Shown: positions 37,275 through 46,647, counted from the first letter of the stretch. The stretch is 64,000 nucleotides of DNA from Polaromonas sp. OV174 (GCF_900112285.1 NZ_FOKZ01000018.1:1-64000), one strand, 5' to 3'. Made by a program: numbers and translations. The notes: generated by a model not told the origin, from the sequence alone.

Positions 37275-38213
37275 CTAATTCGTGAAATCGACCGGTCGCA
37301 TCGCGGTGCGATTCACGTGCAGTTTGAAGACATCGGGTCGAGCGTAATGCCCGCTCACATCGAACTTCCGGCGTGACGCCTGAACAGCGGCGAGGTCCAA
37401 CTCGGCAATGAGAAGCCCCTTTTCCTGATGCATGGGGCCGGCCACTATGCCGCCAAATGGCTTGTAAACCACCGCATCGCCTGGGTTCACCCATTCGTCT
37501 TTGTTCGGGAATAGCTCATCCCGATGGGGAAGGTCGTCCGGGATGTCAGAGGCTTGCAGCGATGTTGCGCATCCAATGACCCAGCAGCCACCTTCGCGCG
37601 CGATATGCTGCATGGTCGCCTGCCACATGGCACCGCTGTCCCAAGTAGGGGCCACATGGATTTCGATGTTTTGGGCATACAGCGCGTAGCGCGCCAACGG
37701 CATGTAGTTTTCCCAGCAAATCAGCGTGCCTATCCTGCCCACTGCGGTGTCAACGACGTTCAGGCCTGAACCGTCGCCAAAACCCCAAACCATCCTCTCC
37801 GCATTGGTGGGCATCAACTTGCGATGATTGTTGGCCAGTCGCCCGTCCGCATCAATAATCGCGCAGCTGTTGAAGATAGTGCTGCTGCTTCCCGAGCCGT
37901 CCACTTCTTGATAACCCAGCACAATGACAACGCCATGCTCCTTGGCTGCCTCCTGCAAGGGTCTGAGCCCGTCTTTGCTACGGTCGACCGAGTTGGCGAG
38001 CAAACGCGCGTAAAGCTCATCGGTTTTCCCCATTCCGCTGCCCGGCGTCAGACGCCAGACGAAGCTGGGGTAACCAGGCAGCCAGGCTTCGGGAAACACA
38101 ATCAGCTCACACCCCTTGCCCGCAGCATTGGCAATCAAATCGACCGCTCTGTCCATCGATTGACTCAGATTCAGATAGACCGGAGGTTCTTGAATGACAG
38201 CGATTTTTGGCAT
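37275..38213 (-). CDS. Nitrilase
   Basis: 312-residue carbon-nitrogen hydrolase of the true nitrilase branch, which converts nitriles to acids and ammonia. The catalytic triad is complete: Glu42 in FPEAWLPGYP, Lys132 in HRKLMPT and Cys166 in TLICWENYMPLAR. The length matches aliphatic and aryl-aliphatic nitrilases. The substrate cannot be read. Neighbours are a methyltransferase and a GFA protein on the same strand and a divergent LysR regulator, suggesting a small inducible catabolic or detoxification unit. Confidence 0.93.
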   Translation of the reverse strand: MPKIAVIQEPPVYLNLSQSMDRAVDLIANAAGKGCELIVFPEAWLPGYPSFVWRLTPGSGMGKTDELYARLLANSVDRSKDGLRPLQEAAKEHGVVIVLGYQEVDGSGSSSTIFNSCAIIDADGRLANNHRKLMPTNAERMVWGFGDGSGLNVVDTAVGRIGTLICWENYMPLARYALYAQNIEIHVAPTWDSGAMWQATMQHIAREGGCWVIGCATSLQASDIPDDLPHRDELFPNKDEWVNPGDAVVYKPFGGIVAGPMHQEKGLLIAELDLAAVQASRRKFDVSGHYARPDVFKLHVNRTAMRPVDFTN

Positions 38214-38270
38214 GACATTTCTCCTTTTGAAACATCCATCGGTGATGACTCAGGCAGGATTGCCTGAATG

Positions 38271-39140
38271 CTATTTAGTCGCCGAAGCGACGAGCATCTC
38301 GCAGGGGCCTTCGAACCTGCCGTCGTGCTCAAACTCACCAAGGGCCTCTTCAATTTCGGCCCAGGCGTCGTCTTTTTCGGGCTCCGATAGTCCACCGAGC
38401 ATCTGATGCAAGGCAGCAAATGACTCTTGCTCAAACTGAAGACAATCGAGGGCGGAGGCCAGGCGAAGCGGGGCAATGACACGCTCGATGCGGACATCCT
38501 TCAACCCTGCATCGGACAGCCGCTTCGCGAGTACATCCGGATCACCCAGGCTGAAAGGCCCTGGCTGCCCAGGAAGCGGCGCAGGCAGTGCGGCACGGCG
38601 GCGAATGATGCCTACGGGGATAGCGAAAAACCCATTCAAAGCGGCGCTTGCATAGGTAATGGCGCCGACCCGTCCACCCTCACGCAACTGATCCCGCATA
38701 CCGGTGAGCGCTTTGTGCTGGTCCGGAAAATAGATCAGGCCGACGCGGGAAATGACAGCTTGAAATGGAGTGGCCTTGATCTCGGCCAGTTCTTCGCCGT
38801 CTTTCACGATGGTTTCGACGTGGCCAAACCCGGCCAACCGAGCATTTTCGGCGGTGTGTCGCAAAATGGCAGGGGAAAGATCGGTAGCAAGGACATAGCC
38901 TGTCGGCCCGACACGGCGGGCGGCGGCCATTGTTTGCCCCCCGGCACCAGCGGCCACATCCAGCACTCGGCTGCCGGTTTGAACCTGGGTCATGTCGAGC
39001 ATCATTTCGGTCGCAGGGCCAAGCCAACGGTCCAATAAAGGCGACCACCGATTCCAGGCATCCGCAGCACCATCCCACTGCGCGCGGGTTGTTTCCTTGA
39101 ATGCAATCGGGTCGAATACTTTTTGCAGCACGCTTGTCAT
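38271..39140 (-). CDS. Class I SAM-dependent methyltransferase
   Basis: 289 residues with a Rossmann methyltransferase core (about 60-170). Motif I VLDVAAGAGGQTMAAA binds SAM, ATDLSP follows at strand 2, and the later segments resemble UbiE/Methyltransf_11 enzymes. The acceptor substrate is unknown. It is the first gene of the minus-strand set methyltransferase-nitrilase-GFA and is divergent from the LysR regulator 118 bases away. Confidence 0.87.
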   Translation of the reverse strand: MTSVLQKVFDPIAFKETTRAQWDGAADAWNRWSPLLDRWLGPATEMMLDMTQVQTGSRVLDVAAGAGGQTMAAARRVGPTGYVLATDLSPAILRHTAENARLAGFGHVETIVKDGEELAEIKATPFQAVISRVGLIYFPDQHKALTGMRDQLREGGRVGAITYASAALNGFFAIPVGIIRRRAALPAPLPGQPGPFSLGDPDVLAKRLSDAGLKDVRIERVIAPLRLASALDCLQFEQESFAALHQMLGGLSEPEKDDAWAEIEEALGEFEHDGRFEGPCEMLVASATK

Positions 39141-39228
39141 GTCGTTCTCCCAGGTTGTGGTGTTTGGTTGTACCTAGGATGCATGAGGCCGATAATTCGA
39201 TCAATTAGCCAAAAATTGCTTTGGGAAA

Positions 39229-39240
39229 TGCAAATTTGCA
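39229..39240. promoter_or_regulatory. Candidate LysR operator palindrome
   Basis: TGCAAATTTGCA is a perfect 12-base palindrome 18 bases before the lysR start. An AATT-N5-AATT element lies just upstream near 39194-39206. Both are in the divergent promoter region of the lysR and methyltransferase genes, where a LysR protein would bind. Confidence 0.5.
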
Positions 39241-39258
39241 CATGGCGGGGGTTTCACG

Positions 39259-40143
39259 ATGCAGTGGGACGATCTGAAAATATTCCTGGCTGTCGCCCGA
39301 GAAGGCTCAATCAGCGGGGCGGCGAAACGGTTGGCGGTTCAGCATTCAACGGTTTCCCGGCGCCTGCGGGCGCTTGAAGAAAGCCTTGCCACGCCGCTAC
39401 TTGAGCGCAAGACATTGGGATTCGAATTAACCGAGGCAGGCGAGGAGTTGAGGCTCTCGGCCAGCAAGATCGAAGCGCAGATCCTGGAGTTTGAGGGGGC
39501 TTTGGGAGGACAGGAAAGCGGTGTTTCGGGCGAGTTAAAAGTGACCGCCATCAACAACATGGCTTCGAGCATCCTGATGCCCATGTTCACGCGCTTCAGC
39601 GCGAATTACCCCGAGATTGAACTGCACGTTCAAGTGTCCAATAAGTTTGTCCGCCTGGCCGAACGTGACGCTGATATCGCCATTCGGTTGACCAACTCGC
39701 CCACGGACACGCTGATCGGTACCCGCTTGGCAACCGTGGCCTCAACCGTTTATGGCGCGCGCGACTATTGCGCGGACGTGCGGGCAGGTTCGGCCGAAAA
39801 GAAATGGTTGGGGATCGAGTGTTGCGGATTTCACATGTCATGGACCAAAGAAGCTTGCCCCGAACATAGTCACAATTTTTTTGTCGACGATACCTTGCTG
39901 ACAGCGGCTGCACTGAGGGAGGGGGCAGGGCTTGCCTATCTGCCTTGCTTCATGGGTGACGGTGACCCGTCACTGGTGCGGTTTTGTCCCCCCGAGAGAC
40001 AGCACGACCTGGGATTGTGGTTGCTCTACCACCAGGATCTTCGACGCACTAAACGTGTCAGGCTTTTTCGGGAGCATATGCTTAGGGAGGTCGCTGATGT
40101 GGCAGCCCTGTTTGAAGGGGGTGCGCCGCCTATTGCGCACTGA
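39259..40143 (+). CDS. LysR-family transcriptional regulator
   Basis: 294 residues. The N-terminal winged helix-turn-helix (about 1-60) contains GSISGAAKRLAVQHSTVSRRLRALE; a LysR substrate-binding domain (about 92-285) follows. It is divergent from the methyltransferase-nitrilase-GFA genes and is their likely regulator. The inducer is unknown. The sequence seems somewhat less GC-rich than the core genes around it, as does the whole block. Confidence 0.92.
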   Translation: MQWDDLKIFLAVAREGSISGAAKRLAVQHSTVSRRLRALEESLATPLLERKTLGFELTEAGEELRLSASKIEAQILEFEGALGGQESGVSGELKVTAINNMASSILMPMFTRFSANYPEIELHVQVSNKFVRLAERDADIAIRLTNSPTDTLIGTRLATVASTVYGARDYCADVRAGSAEKKWLGIECCGFHMSWTKEACPEHSHNFFVDDTLLTAAALREGAGLAYLPCFMGDGDPSLVRFCPPERQHDLGLWLLYHQDLRRTKRVRLFREHMLREVADVAALFEGGAPPIAH

Positions 40144-40462
40144 GAAAGCAGCTAAACGTGGCTTGCCCTTCATGTTTTCATGATTAGCGGGTTCAAAAGA
40201 AAAGGCAATGCTAGGTCTGAAAGCGGCCGGCTACGGGTGTAGATGTCACTGAAATCGACTCCACGTTTCTGACAGTCGATACATCTAACTGGACGGCTGC
40301 TTTGGAGAAGTCAGAACGTGAACCTGTATGACTGGGTTTTGTCGGCACCGGTCATATACCCGATCCAGGGGCTAGTCCCGCCCATGCCCTGGCCTTTGTA
40401 GTTTCCATGCAAAACGCGTAAGATTTCCCTGCACAGCCCGAACAACTCTGGGGAGCAATGCG
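40144..40462. other. Intergenic region, no gene recognised
   Basis: 319 bases between lysR and the dodecin gene. No open frame with family resemblance, no R1 or R2 copy and no strong terminator hairpin was found. The base composition is mixed and more AT-rich than the flanks in the first half. It may mark the right edge of the accessory block. The last 30 bases hold the dodecin ribosome-binding site. Confidence 0.6.
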
Positions 40463-40669
40463 ATGAGCAACCATGTCTACAAGCTGCTTGAACTGACCGG
40501 GTCTTCCAGCGTCAGCATTGAGGAGGCGGTGAGCAACGCCATTGCCAAGGCGCACGAGACGGTGCGCAACATCCAGTGGTTTTCCGTCACCGAAACCCGG
40601 GGTCATGTGGTCGATGGCAAGGTGGCGTACTGGCAGGTTTCCCTGAAAATCGGTTTCACGCTCGATTAG
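40463..40669 (+). CDS. Dodecin flavin-binding protein
   Basis: 68-residue protein matching the dodecin family over its full length: [23 protein letters not shown], then [16 protein letters not shown] with the flavin-stacking Trp, and the [13 protein letters not shown] end. Dodecins form 12-subunit shells that store flavins. GGGGAG precedes the ATG. It is followed after 31 bases by a universal stress protein gene, consistent with a stress-related pair. Confidence 0.94.
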   Translation: MSNHVYKLLELTGSSSVSIEEAVSNAIAKAHETVRNIQWFSVTETRGHVVDGKVAYWQVSLKIGFTLD

Positions 40670-40700
40670 GCGTGCCGCAAGCAAGACAGGAGGTGTCACC

Positions 40701-41138
40701 ATGTACCGACGAATTTTGCTGGCTTATGACGGTTCTGCCGCCGGGCAGAAGGCCTTGCTTGACTGCCATGAAATTGCCGAGTGGAGCCATGCCTCGCTGA
40801 CGCTGATCGCCGTGATGGCGCTGCCCCTGGTCACGCTCTGGCCCGAGAGCGGCGTCTATGACGAGACGGTGCAGAACGCCGAGAAACAGCGCTACCAGGC
40901 GATTCTCGACGACGGCGTGCGCAGACTGGCCGATGCCGGGCTGACGGTGCGCGGCGAAGTGGTGATCGGGGATGCGGTGACTGAGATTGCCAATGCCTCC
41001 ACCCGCATCGAGGCCGACCTGATCGTGGTGGGCCACAAGCATCTGGACGGTTGGGCCGCTCGCTGGTGGCGTGGCTCTGTCTCCAAAGCCCTGATCGAGC
41101 AGGCGCCTTGCAGCGTGCTGGTGGTCATCACGCGTTGA
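40701..41138 (+). CDS. Universal stress protein, UspA family
   Basis: 145-residue single Usp domain. It starts YRRILLAYDGSAAGQKAL, and the ATP-site pattern near the C-terminus (VGHKHLDGWAARWWRGSVSKALIEQ) is a variant of G-x2-G-x9-G-S. It ends PCSVLVVITR. A strong AGGAGGT ribosome-binding site precedes the ATG. It probably forms an operon with dodecin upstream and the VOC gene 16 bases downstream. Confidence 0.93.
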   Translation: MYRRILLAYDGSAAGQKALLDCHEIAEWSHASLTLIAVMALPLVTLWPESGVYDETVQNAEKQRYQAILDDGVRRLADAGLTVRGEVVIGDAVTEIANASTRIEADLIVVGHKHLDGWAARWWRGSVSKALIEQAPCSVLVVITR

Positions 41139-41154
41139 CCTTGGCAGGAATCGC

Positions 41155-41565
41155 ATGTTTCGTATCCTGGGCCTGGACCATCTGGTGCTGCGCGTCGTCA
41201 ACCTGCCGGTCATGCAGGCCTTTTACTGCGGGGTTTTGGGCTGCACGCTGGAGCGCGAGCGCTCAGATCTTGGTCTGACGCAGCTTCGCGCCGGCAGCGC
41301 CATCATTGACCTGGTTCGGATTGACGGGCCGCTGGGGTCAAAGGGGGGCGCCGCCCCAGGCATAGAGGGCCGTAACCTGGATCATTTCTGCCTTACCATT
41401 GCCCCCTTCGACGCCGGGCAGATCCGGCAGCATCTGCAGGCCCACGGTGTCTCAGCTGGCGAGGTGCTGCCGCGTTTCGGCGCAAACGGCGAGGGGCCTT
41501 CCATGTATGTGACGGATCCTGAAGGCAATATGGTTGAGCTCAAGGGCCCGCCGGCTGATGCATAG
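41155..41565 (+). CDS. VOC-family (glyoxalase-like) metalloprotein
   Basis: 136 residues with the paired beta-alpha-beta-beta-beta modules of the vicinal oxygen chelate superfamily. Metal-ligand candidates are His in GLDHLVLRV (near 9), His in LDHFCLTI (near 78) and Glu in NMVELKGP (near 127). The function (lyase, dioxygenase or resistance) cannot be told from sequence. It lies close behind the universal stress protein gene. Confidence 0.88.
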   Translation: MFRILGLDHLVLRVVNLPVMQAFYCGVLGCTLERERSDLGLTQLRAGSAIIDLVRIDGPLGSKGGAAPGIEGRNLDHFCLTIAPFDAGQIRQHLQAHGVSAGEVLPRFGANGEGPSMYVTDPEGNMVELKGPPADA

Positions 41566-41645
41566 GTGTTAGCCGCGCTCATCGGGCGAGACGCTAAAAA
41601 CCGGTGCGCCGCCCGAATTTTCTTTAATCGTGATGTGGGTCACCC

Positions 41646-43031
41646 ATGAATGAAAAATCTCCCATGGGGCAGCCCGCAGCCGAATTGCCACGGGCGGGCT
41701 TTAGCTCCGGTTTCGGCGTGCTGGCCGCCACCCTGGGTTCGGCCGTCGGCCTGGGCAATATCTGGAAGTTTCCCTATCTGACGGGCGCCAATGGCGGTGC
41801 CGGTTTTTTGCTGGTCTACCTGCTGGCGACGCTGGTGATTGGCCTGCCGGTGATGATGGCCGAGATCTTGCTCGGACGCGAGGCCAAGGCCAACCCCATC
41901 TCCACCCTGCAGGCGCTGGCGCCCAAGCGCCAGCCCTGGTGGCTGATAGGCGTGGCCGGCATGCTGGGCGCTTTTTTGATCCTGTCTTTTTATTCCGAAG
42001 TCGTGGCCTGGGTCTTCGCCTATGTGTTCAAGGCGCTGCGCGGCTCCATCCTCAGCAGTGACCCGCGGGTGACAGAAGCGGCTTTCAATGCGCTGATCAG
42101 CGATCCGCTGCAGTCGCTGCTGTGGCAGTGGGGCGTGCTGGTTTTCATAGGCGGTATCCTGGTGCTGGGCGTGACCAAGGGCATAGAGGCGCTGACAAAA
42201 AAACTCATGCCCATCCTGTTTCTGCTGCTCTTGCTGCTGTGTGCTTTCAGCCTGTCGCTGGACAAGGCGGCTGAAGGCCTGGCCTTTTTGTTCAAGCCCG
42301 ACTTCAGCAAGATCAGCGCTTCGGTGGCGCTGACGGCCATGGGCCTGGCGTTCTTCAAGCTGTCGATAGGCATGGGCACCATGATGACTTATGGCAGCTA
42401 TTTTCGGGACGACCAGAACATCCCGGTCACGGCATTTCGTGTCATGTGCGCTGATTTGTGCGTCTCCATGCTGGCAGGCATTGCGATTTTTCCGGCGGTG
42501 TTCACCTTTGGCTTCGCGCCCGCGGCGGGCCCGGCACTGGTCTTCATCACCATTCCGGCGGTGTTTTCCCAGATTCCCATGGGGCAGGGGCTGATGGTGG
42601 TCTTTTTTGTGCTGACGGCCGTCGCGGCCACCGGCGCCATGCTGTCGCTGATGGAAGTGCCCGTGGTGATACTGCACGAACGCCTGGGCCTGCCCCGCAC
42701 CAGGGCTACCTTGTTGACCATTTTGCTGCTGGTATTTTTGGGCGCGGGCTGCGCGCTGAGTAACAGCGCGCTGGCCGACTTCAAGGTGTTGGGCATGACC
42801 CTGTTCGACCTGTCTGACTTCGTGTCATCGAACATCATCCTGCCTGCCGGCGGGATTTTTCTGGCCGTGTTTGTCGGCTGGGTCTGGGGTATGGACAAGT
42901 TCCGGCTGGCCTTGTCCAACCATGGCCAGCTGCACAATGAAAAACTGGCGCGCGCCGTATTCTTTGTGCTGCGCTATGTCTCGCCGGTGTTGATTCTTGT
43001 CGTGATGCTCAAGGGGCTCAATCTGATTTAG
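41646..43031 (+). CDS. Sodium-dependent transporter, NSS/SNF family
   Basis: 461-residue inner-membrane Na+/solute symporter with about 11-12 helices. The first helix carries the sodium-site signature LGSAVGLGNIWKFPYL, and the unwound region around TYGSYF near 247 is present. Bacterial relatives (LeuT, TnaT) carry amino acids; the substrate here is unknown. It is monocistronic, convergent with the JmjC-like gene 18 bases away. Confidence 0.93.
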   Translation: MNEKSPMGQPAAELPRAGFSSGFGVLAATLGSAVGLGNIWKFPYLTGANGGAGFLLVYLLATLVIGLPVMMAEILLGREAKANPISTLQALAPKRQPWWLIGVAGMLGAFLILSFYSEVVAWVFAYVFKALRGSILSSDPRVTEAAFNALISDPLQSLLWQWGVLVFIGGILVLGVTKGIEALTKKLMPILFLLLLLLCAFSLSLDKAAEGLAFLFKPDFSKISASVALTAMGLAFFKLSIGMGTMMTYGSYFRDDQNIPVTAFRVMCADLCVSMLAGIAIFPAVFTFGFAPAAGPALVFITIPAVFSQIPMGQGLMVVFFVLTAVAATGAMLSLMEVPVVILHERLGLPRTRATLLTILLLVFLGAGCALSNSALADFKVLGMTLFDLSDFVSSNIILPAGGIFLAVFVGWVWGMDKFRLALSNHGQLHNEKLARAVFFVLRYVSPVLILVVMLKGLNLI

Positions 43032-43049
43032 GGGGCGCGTAGCCCAAGC

Positions 43050-44084
43050 CTAGCGCTTGCCCAGCACCTGATGGCAAGTGCAGTTGCCCCAGGCGTGCAG
43101 ATGCAAATGGTGCGCCCAGTCACGCAAGGTGGCCCAGGCGCCGCCGGTGGCGACTTCATAGGGCGTGAGGCCGAACATGCCCAGGCTGATTGAGGGCTCC
43201 AGCGATACCACCGAATGCCAGGTGCGCTTGGGCACGAAAAGAGCATCGCCGGCCTCTACCCGCGCATAAATGCCATGGGCTTTTTCAAAACTGGCCAGCT
43301 CTTTGGCCTGGCTTGGCAGGCGCGAGACATTGATGTCGCTGAGCGTGGCGCCCCAGTCGTATTTTTTCGCCGGGCACATGTGTTCGCTCTGATCGGGCGG
43401 AAACAGCAGAAATTCCTTGGTGCCCGTGAGCTGGCAAAACCAGTTGTGTGGAAAGTCGTTGTGCAGGCCAGTCACGGTGTTGGCCGGCCCCATGAAGACA
43501 TATTCCCAGGTCATGCGCTGGCCAGGCCACAAGCTTTTGATCAGCAAATCCTGCCGCAGCTGGGGAAACTTTTCCAGGATGTCCCACTGCGCCAGATACA
43601 GCGTGGTGGGGCGGAAGGACTGCATGTGGGCCCAGTTCAGGTGAAAGCGTGCACCGGTCTGGCCCTGGCGCAGCGCTTGCTGCCTGGCTTTGGGCAGCAG
43701 TCCGGCGGCGGGGCTGGGCGCTTTTTGCGCCGCTTTACCAAGCTCGCGCAGGTAAGGCGCCACGGGCAAAAAGGGCCGGCCTTTGGTCAGGCCTTGTTCG
43801 ACCAGGCCGTCGGTGAACTTGACCGGCGCCTCGGCACCCTGGCCTTCGCAGATGCCGGCCAGATGCTCGAAAGACCACTTTTCAAAGGCCGGCCAGTGCT
43901 TGATGCCGCCCTTGATCAGTACCGGGCGTGCGAAGGGCCATTGGCGGCCGGACTGTTTCAGTGCCTCCCAAGTGGTTTCCTCGATCAGCTCGAAGCTGGG
44001 GCCAATGGGCGCTTGTGCGGGGGGCGCCGCCACCAGCTCGGCTTCAATTGGACGCTCAAACAAGGCTTGGGCAGACATGGACAT
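43050..44084 (-). CDS. Cupin-8/JmjC-like 2-oxoglutarate dioxygenase family protein
   Basis: 344 residues with a JmjC/cupin_8 fold. The iron-binding H-x-D is in GLHNDFPHNWFCQLTGTKEF (about 208-227) and a distal His in KRTWHSVVSLEPSISLG (about 284-300); both fit Fe(II)/2-oxoglutarate hydroxylases such as the protein or ribosomal oxygenase relatives. The substrate is unknown. It is 20 bases downstream of tolC on the same strand, so it could be the last gene of the efflux transcript. Confidence 0.87.
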   Translation of the reverse strand: MSMSAQALFERPIEAELVAAPPAQAPIGPSFELIEETTWEALKQSGRQWPFARPVLIKGGIKHWPAFEKWSFEHLAGICEGQGAEAPVKFTDGLVEQGLTKGRPFLPVAPYLRELGKAAQKAPSPAAGLLPKARQQALRQGQTGARFHLNWAHMQSFRPTTLYLAQWDILEKFPQLRQDLLIKSLWPGQRMTWEYVFMGPANTVTGLHNDFPHNWFCQLTGTKEFLLFPPDQSEHMCPAKKYDWGATLSDINVSRLPSQAKELASFEKAHGIYARVEAGDALFVPKRTWHSVVSLEPSISLGMFGLTPYEVATGGAWATLRDWAHHLHLHAWGNCTCHQVLGKR

Positions 44085-44104
44085 GAACAGTGGGAGGCTT
44101 GGAT

Positions 44105-45460
44105 TCAGGGGGTCAGCAGGGCGTTGATCTGCTGCAAGTCGTCTGGGTTCAGGCTGCCGTTGGCCTGGCGCAGGCGCAGGTTGCCCAGCAGCACGTTGTA
44201 GCGCGCCTGCGCCAGGTCGCGCTTGGTCTGGTAGAGCTGGCTTTGCGCGTTGAGCACATCGATGTTGATGCGCACGCCGACTTGATAGCCCAGCTTGTTG
44301 GCGTCCAGCGCAACCTGGCTGGAGAGTTCGGCGGCTTCCAGTGCCTTGACCTGGCCCTGGCCCGACTGCACGCCAAAGAAGGCGGTGCGGGTACTTTGGG
44401 CCACGCTGCGCCGCGCGCCTTCCAGGTCGGTGGCGGCCTTGTCCTTGAGCGAGAGCGTTTCCCGCACGCGGTTTTGCGTGGCGAAGCCGGCAAACAGCGG
44501 CACATTGAGCAGCAGGCTGACGGTGCTGGTGTTGGCGCGCGAAGAAATGCCGGACTGGGCCGTGTTGGATGGGTTGTTGGTGACGTTGTAGCTGGCGCTG
44601 GCGTCCAGCGTGGGCTTGTGGCCGGCTTCGGCCTTGTTGACTTCGAGCTCTGCGATCTCCAGGTTGCTTTGGGCCTGGCGAATGCCGGGATGTATGGCTT
44701 CTGCCTGCTGCACCCAGGTGTTGACATCGGCCGGCACCACGGCAGGCAAGTTCACCGGGGCCAGCAAGCCCTTGGGCTGGGACTCGGCGATGCCGACCAA
44801 TTGGTCGAGCGCGATTTTTTTCACGCGCAAGTCGTTCTCGGCCGCGATTTCTTGGGCCACCACCAAGTCGTAGCGCGCCTGTGCTTCGCGGGTGTCGGTG
44901 ATGGTGGCGGTGCCCACTTCGAAGTTGCGCTTGGCCGAGGCCAGCTGTTCGGCCACGGCTTCTTTTTGTGCCCTGACAAAGGTCAGCGTGTCCTGCGCGG
45001 CCAGCACGTCGAAATAGGCCTGGCTGGTGCGCACAATCAAGTCCTGCTCGGCCGCTTCAAGCTGGGCCCGGGCCAGATCGACCTGCTTGGGGCCTTGCTT
45101 GTAGAGCGCCCAGTTGGCGGGGCGGTACAGCGGCTGCGTGGCGCTCAATACCGCATTTTGCGAGTTGAAGCTGCTGTTGAGGGCCGGGGTGTTGACGTCA
45201 ACGCCGTAACGCGAGGCCGCTGCGGAAAGGCCGGCCGTGGGCAGTATCCCGGCCTTGGTCTGATCGGCCCTGGCAACGCTGGCGTCGTACTGCAGCCTGG
45301 CCGACTGGTAGGTGGCATCGAAAGCACGGGCCGACTCATACAACGCCACCAAGCTTTGCGCCCGCGCCTGGGGTGCCAGCGTGATCAGCACCGAGGCCAT
45401 GGCCATCGACAGGGGCAGCATTGACAGGCATTGCGCCGTCAGTTTCTTGGGCGTTGTCAT
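44105..45460 (-). CDS. tolC: TolC-family outer-membrane efflux channel
   Basis: 451 residues. A signal peptide ends near residue 34 (APQARA-Q). Two outer-membrane-efflux-protein repeats follow (about 40-235 and 245-445), with the TolC hallmark LYESARAFDATYQSARL start and long coiled-coil Ala/Gln-rich helices. It should form the trimeric exit duct for an RND or type I pump. It lies downstream of the RND-adaptor genes on the same strand, separated by pcm and rhodanese genes, a common order in this group. Confidence 0.93.
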   Translation of the reverse strand: MTTPKKLTAQCLSMLPLSMAMASVLITLAPQARAQSLVALYESARAFDATYQSARLQYDASVARADQTKAGILPTAGLSAAASRYGVDVNTPALNSSFNSQNAVLSATQPLYRPANWALYKQGPKQVDLARAQLEAAEQDLIVRTSQAYFDVLAAQDTLTFVRAQKEAVAEQLASAKRNFEVGTATITDTREAQARYDLVVAQEIAAENDLRVKKIALDQLVGIAESQPKGLLAPVNLPAVVPADVNTWVQQAEAIHPGIRQAQSNLEIAELEVNKAEAGHKPTLDASASYNVTNNPSNTAQSGISSRANTSTVSLLLNVPLFAGFATQNRVRETLSLKDKAATDLEGARRSVAQSTRTAFFGVQSGQGQVKALEAAELSSQVALDANKLGYQVGVRINIDVLNAQSQLYQTKRDLAQARYNVLLGNLRLRQANGSLNPDDLQQINALLTP

Positions 45461-45561
45461 AAGGGTCCAGAGGGAGTTGATGAAGCAGGAAGTAAAGGGC
45501 TCACAAAGGGCTCAGCTCTTGGGCCGGGGGCACCGGTTGCGGGGCGTGAACCAGGCGGCTG

Positions 45562-45927
45562 TCAATACAACGGAACCGATGGATCGACCTGCCGCGACCA
45601 GGCGTCAATGCCGCCCTGCAGGTTGACCACTTCGCTAAAGCCGCTTTGCGCCAGGTAGTTGGCCACTTGCAGGCTGCGCATGCCGTGGTGGCACAGGCAG
45701 GCAATCGGCTGGCCGCTGCCCAGCGTGTCTTGCAGTTCGGCCACACGTGCCGGAATCTCACGCATGGGAATGTGCAGCAGCGTGAAACCTTCTGCCTTGA
45801 CCGAGGCCGTCTGCAGCTCCCAGGGTTCGCGCACGTCGATCAGCACGGGCAGGGTGCCGGCTACCGCACCGGCCGTGGCGTTTTCACGCCAGGCGCTGAA
45901 ATCGGATGGGTTCAATTGGGAAATCAT
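45562..45927 (-). CDS. Rhodanese-like sulfurtransferase
   Basis: 121-residue single rhodanese domain of the GlpE/PspE size class. It has the DVREPWE motif near 29 and the active loop CHHGMRS with its Cys near 77, followed by NLQGGIDAW. The six-residue loop marks a sulfurtransferase rather than a phosphatase. ATG 45927 is used; TTG one codon earlier is possible. It sits between pcm and tolC on the same strand. Confidence 0.92.
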   Translation of the reverse strand: MISQLNPSDFSAWRENATAGAVAGTLPVLIDVREPWELQTASVKAEGFTLLHIPMREIPARVAELQDTLGSGQPIACLCHHGMRSLQVANYLAQSGFSEVVNLQGGIDAWSRQVDPSVPLY

Positions 45928-45957
45928 CAAGGTGCCCTTGCAGTTTTCTTGAGGTCT

Positions 45958-46647
45958 TCAGAAGCTGAATTTCGAAGGCTCGGGGAAGTTGAGCAGCCGT
46001 GGCGCCACCGTGTCCCAGTCCTGGGTAGTGCGCCAGGCATCCTGGCCGACACGCGTGATCAGTGTGGCCCGCATCATGGGCTCATCACCGACGATGGCGC
46101 TGAGGCGGCCGCCGACCTTGAGCAGGGCCAGCAGCGAGGCGGGCACTTCGGCGACCGAGCCGCTGAGCACGATCACGTCGAAAGGGCCGCGCAATGGGTC
46201 GCTGCCGGACACCGCCTGCGCCAGATTGGCGGCGCCGTCGCCGGTGCGCACTTCCGCGTTGTAAAGGCCGGCTTTTTGCAGGTTGTCACGCGCGTTTTGG
46301 GCCAGCTTGGGGTCGATTTCCAGCGTGATCACCTGCTGGGCGCGGTGCGCCAGCAGGGCGGCCATGTAGCCGGAGCCGGTGCCGATTTCCAGCACCTTCT
46401 CGTGCTTTTGCACGGCCAGGTCCTGCAGCAAGCGGGCTTCCACTTTGGGCGCCAGCATGCATTGGCTGGGGTTTTGCTGCGGCGGCAGGGGAATTTCCAT
46501 GTCGACAAAGGCCAATGCCTTGTGGGCCAGCGGCACGAAATCCTCGCGCTTGACCACTGCCAGCAGTGAAAGGACCTGGTTGTCCAGCACGTCCCAGGGG
46601 CGGATTTGCTGCTCAATCATGTTGAATCGGGCTTGTTCGTAGTTCAT
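45958..46647 (-). CDS. pcm: Protein-L-isoaspartate O-methyltransferase-like protein
   Basis: 229 residues. The N-terminal ARFNMIEQQIRPWDVLD and the SAM motif VLEIGTGSGYMAALLAH (about 82-98) match the Pcm family, which methylates isoaspartyl residues in damaged proteins. This branch, next to tolC in many betaproteobacteria, has a Gln-rich QNPSQCMLAPK segment in place of the usual QTIS(Q)P motif, so isoaspartate activity is uncertain. ATG 46647 is chosen from the family N-terminus. The gap to rhodanese is 30 bases. Confidence 0.88.
   Translation of the reverse strand: MNYEQARFNMIEQQIRPWDVLDNQVLSLLAVVKREDFVPLAHKALAFVDMEIPLPPQQNPSQCMLAPKVEARLLQDLAVQKHEKVLEIGTGSGYMAALLAHRAQQVITLEIDPKLAQNARDNLQKAGLYNAEVRTGDGAANLAQAVSGSDPLRGPFDVIVLSGSVAEVPASLLALLKVGGRLSAIVGDEPMMRATLITRVGQDAWRTTQDWDTVAPRLLNFPEPSKFSF

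Noticed and set aside
41640-42677. Open frame of 345 codons antisense to the sodium symporter
   Set aside because: Gln/His/Arg-rich shadow of a membrane protein gene.
45958-46647. Confident isoaspartyl methyltransferase activity
   Set aside because: The catalytic segment of this TolC-linked branch differs from classical Pcm, so only family-level naming is given.
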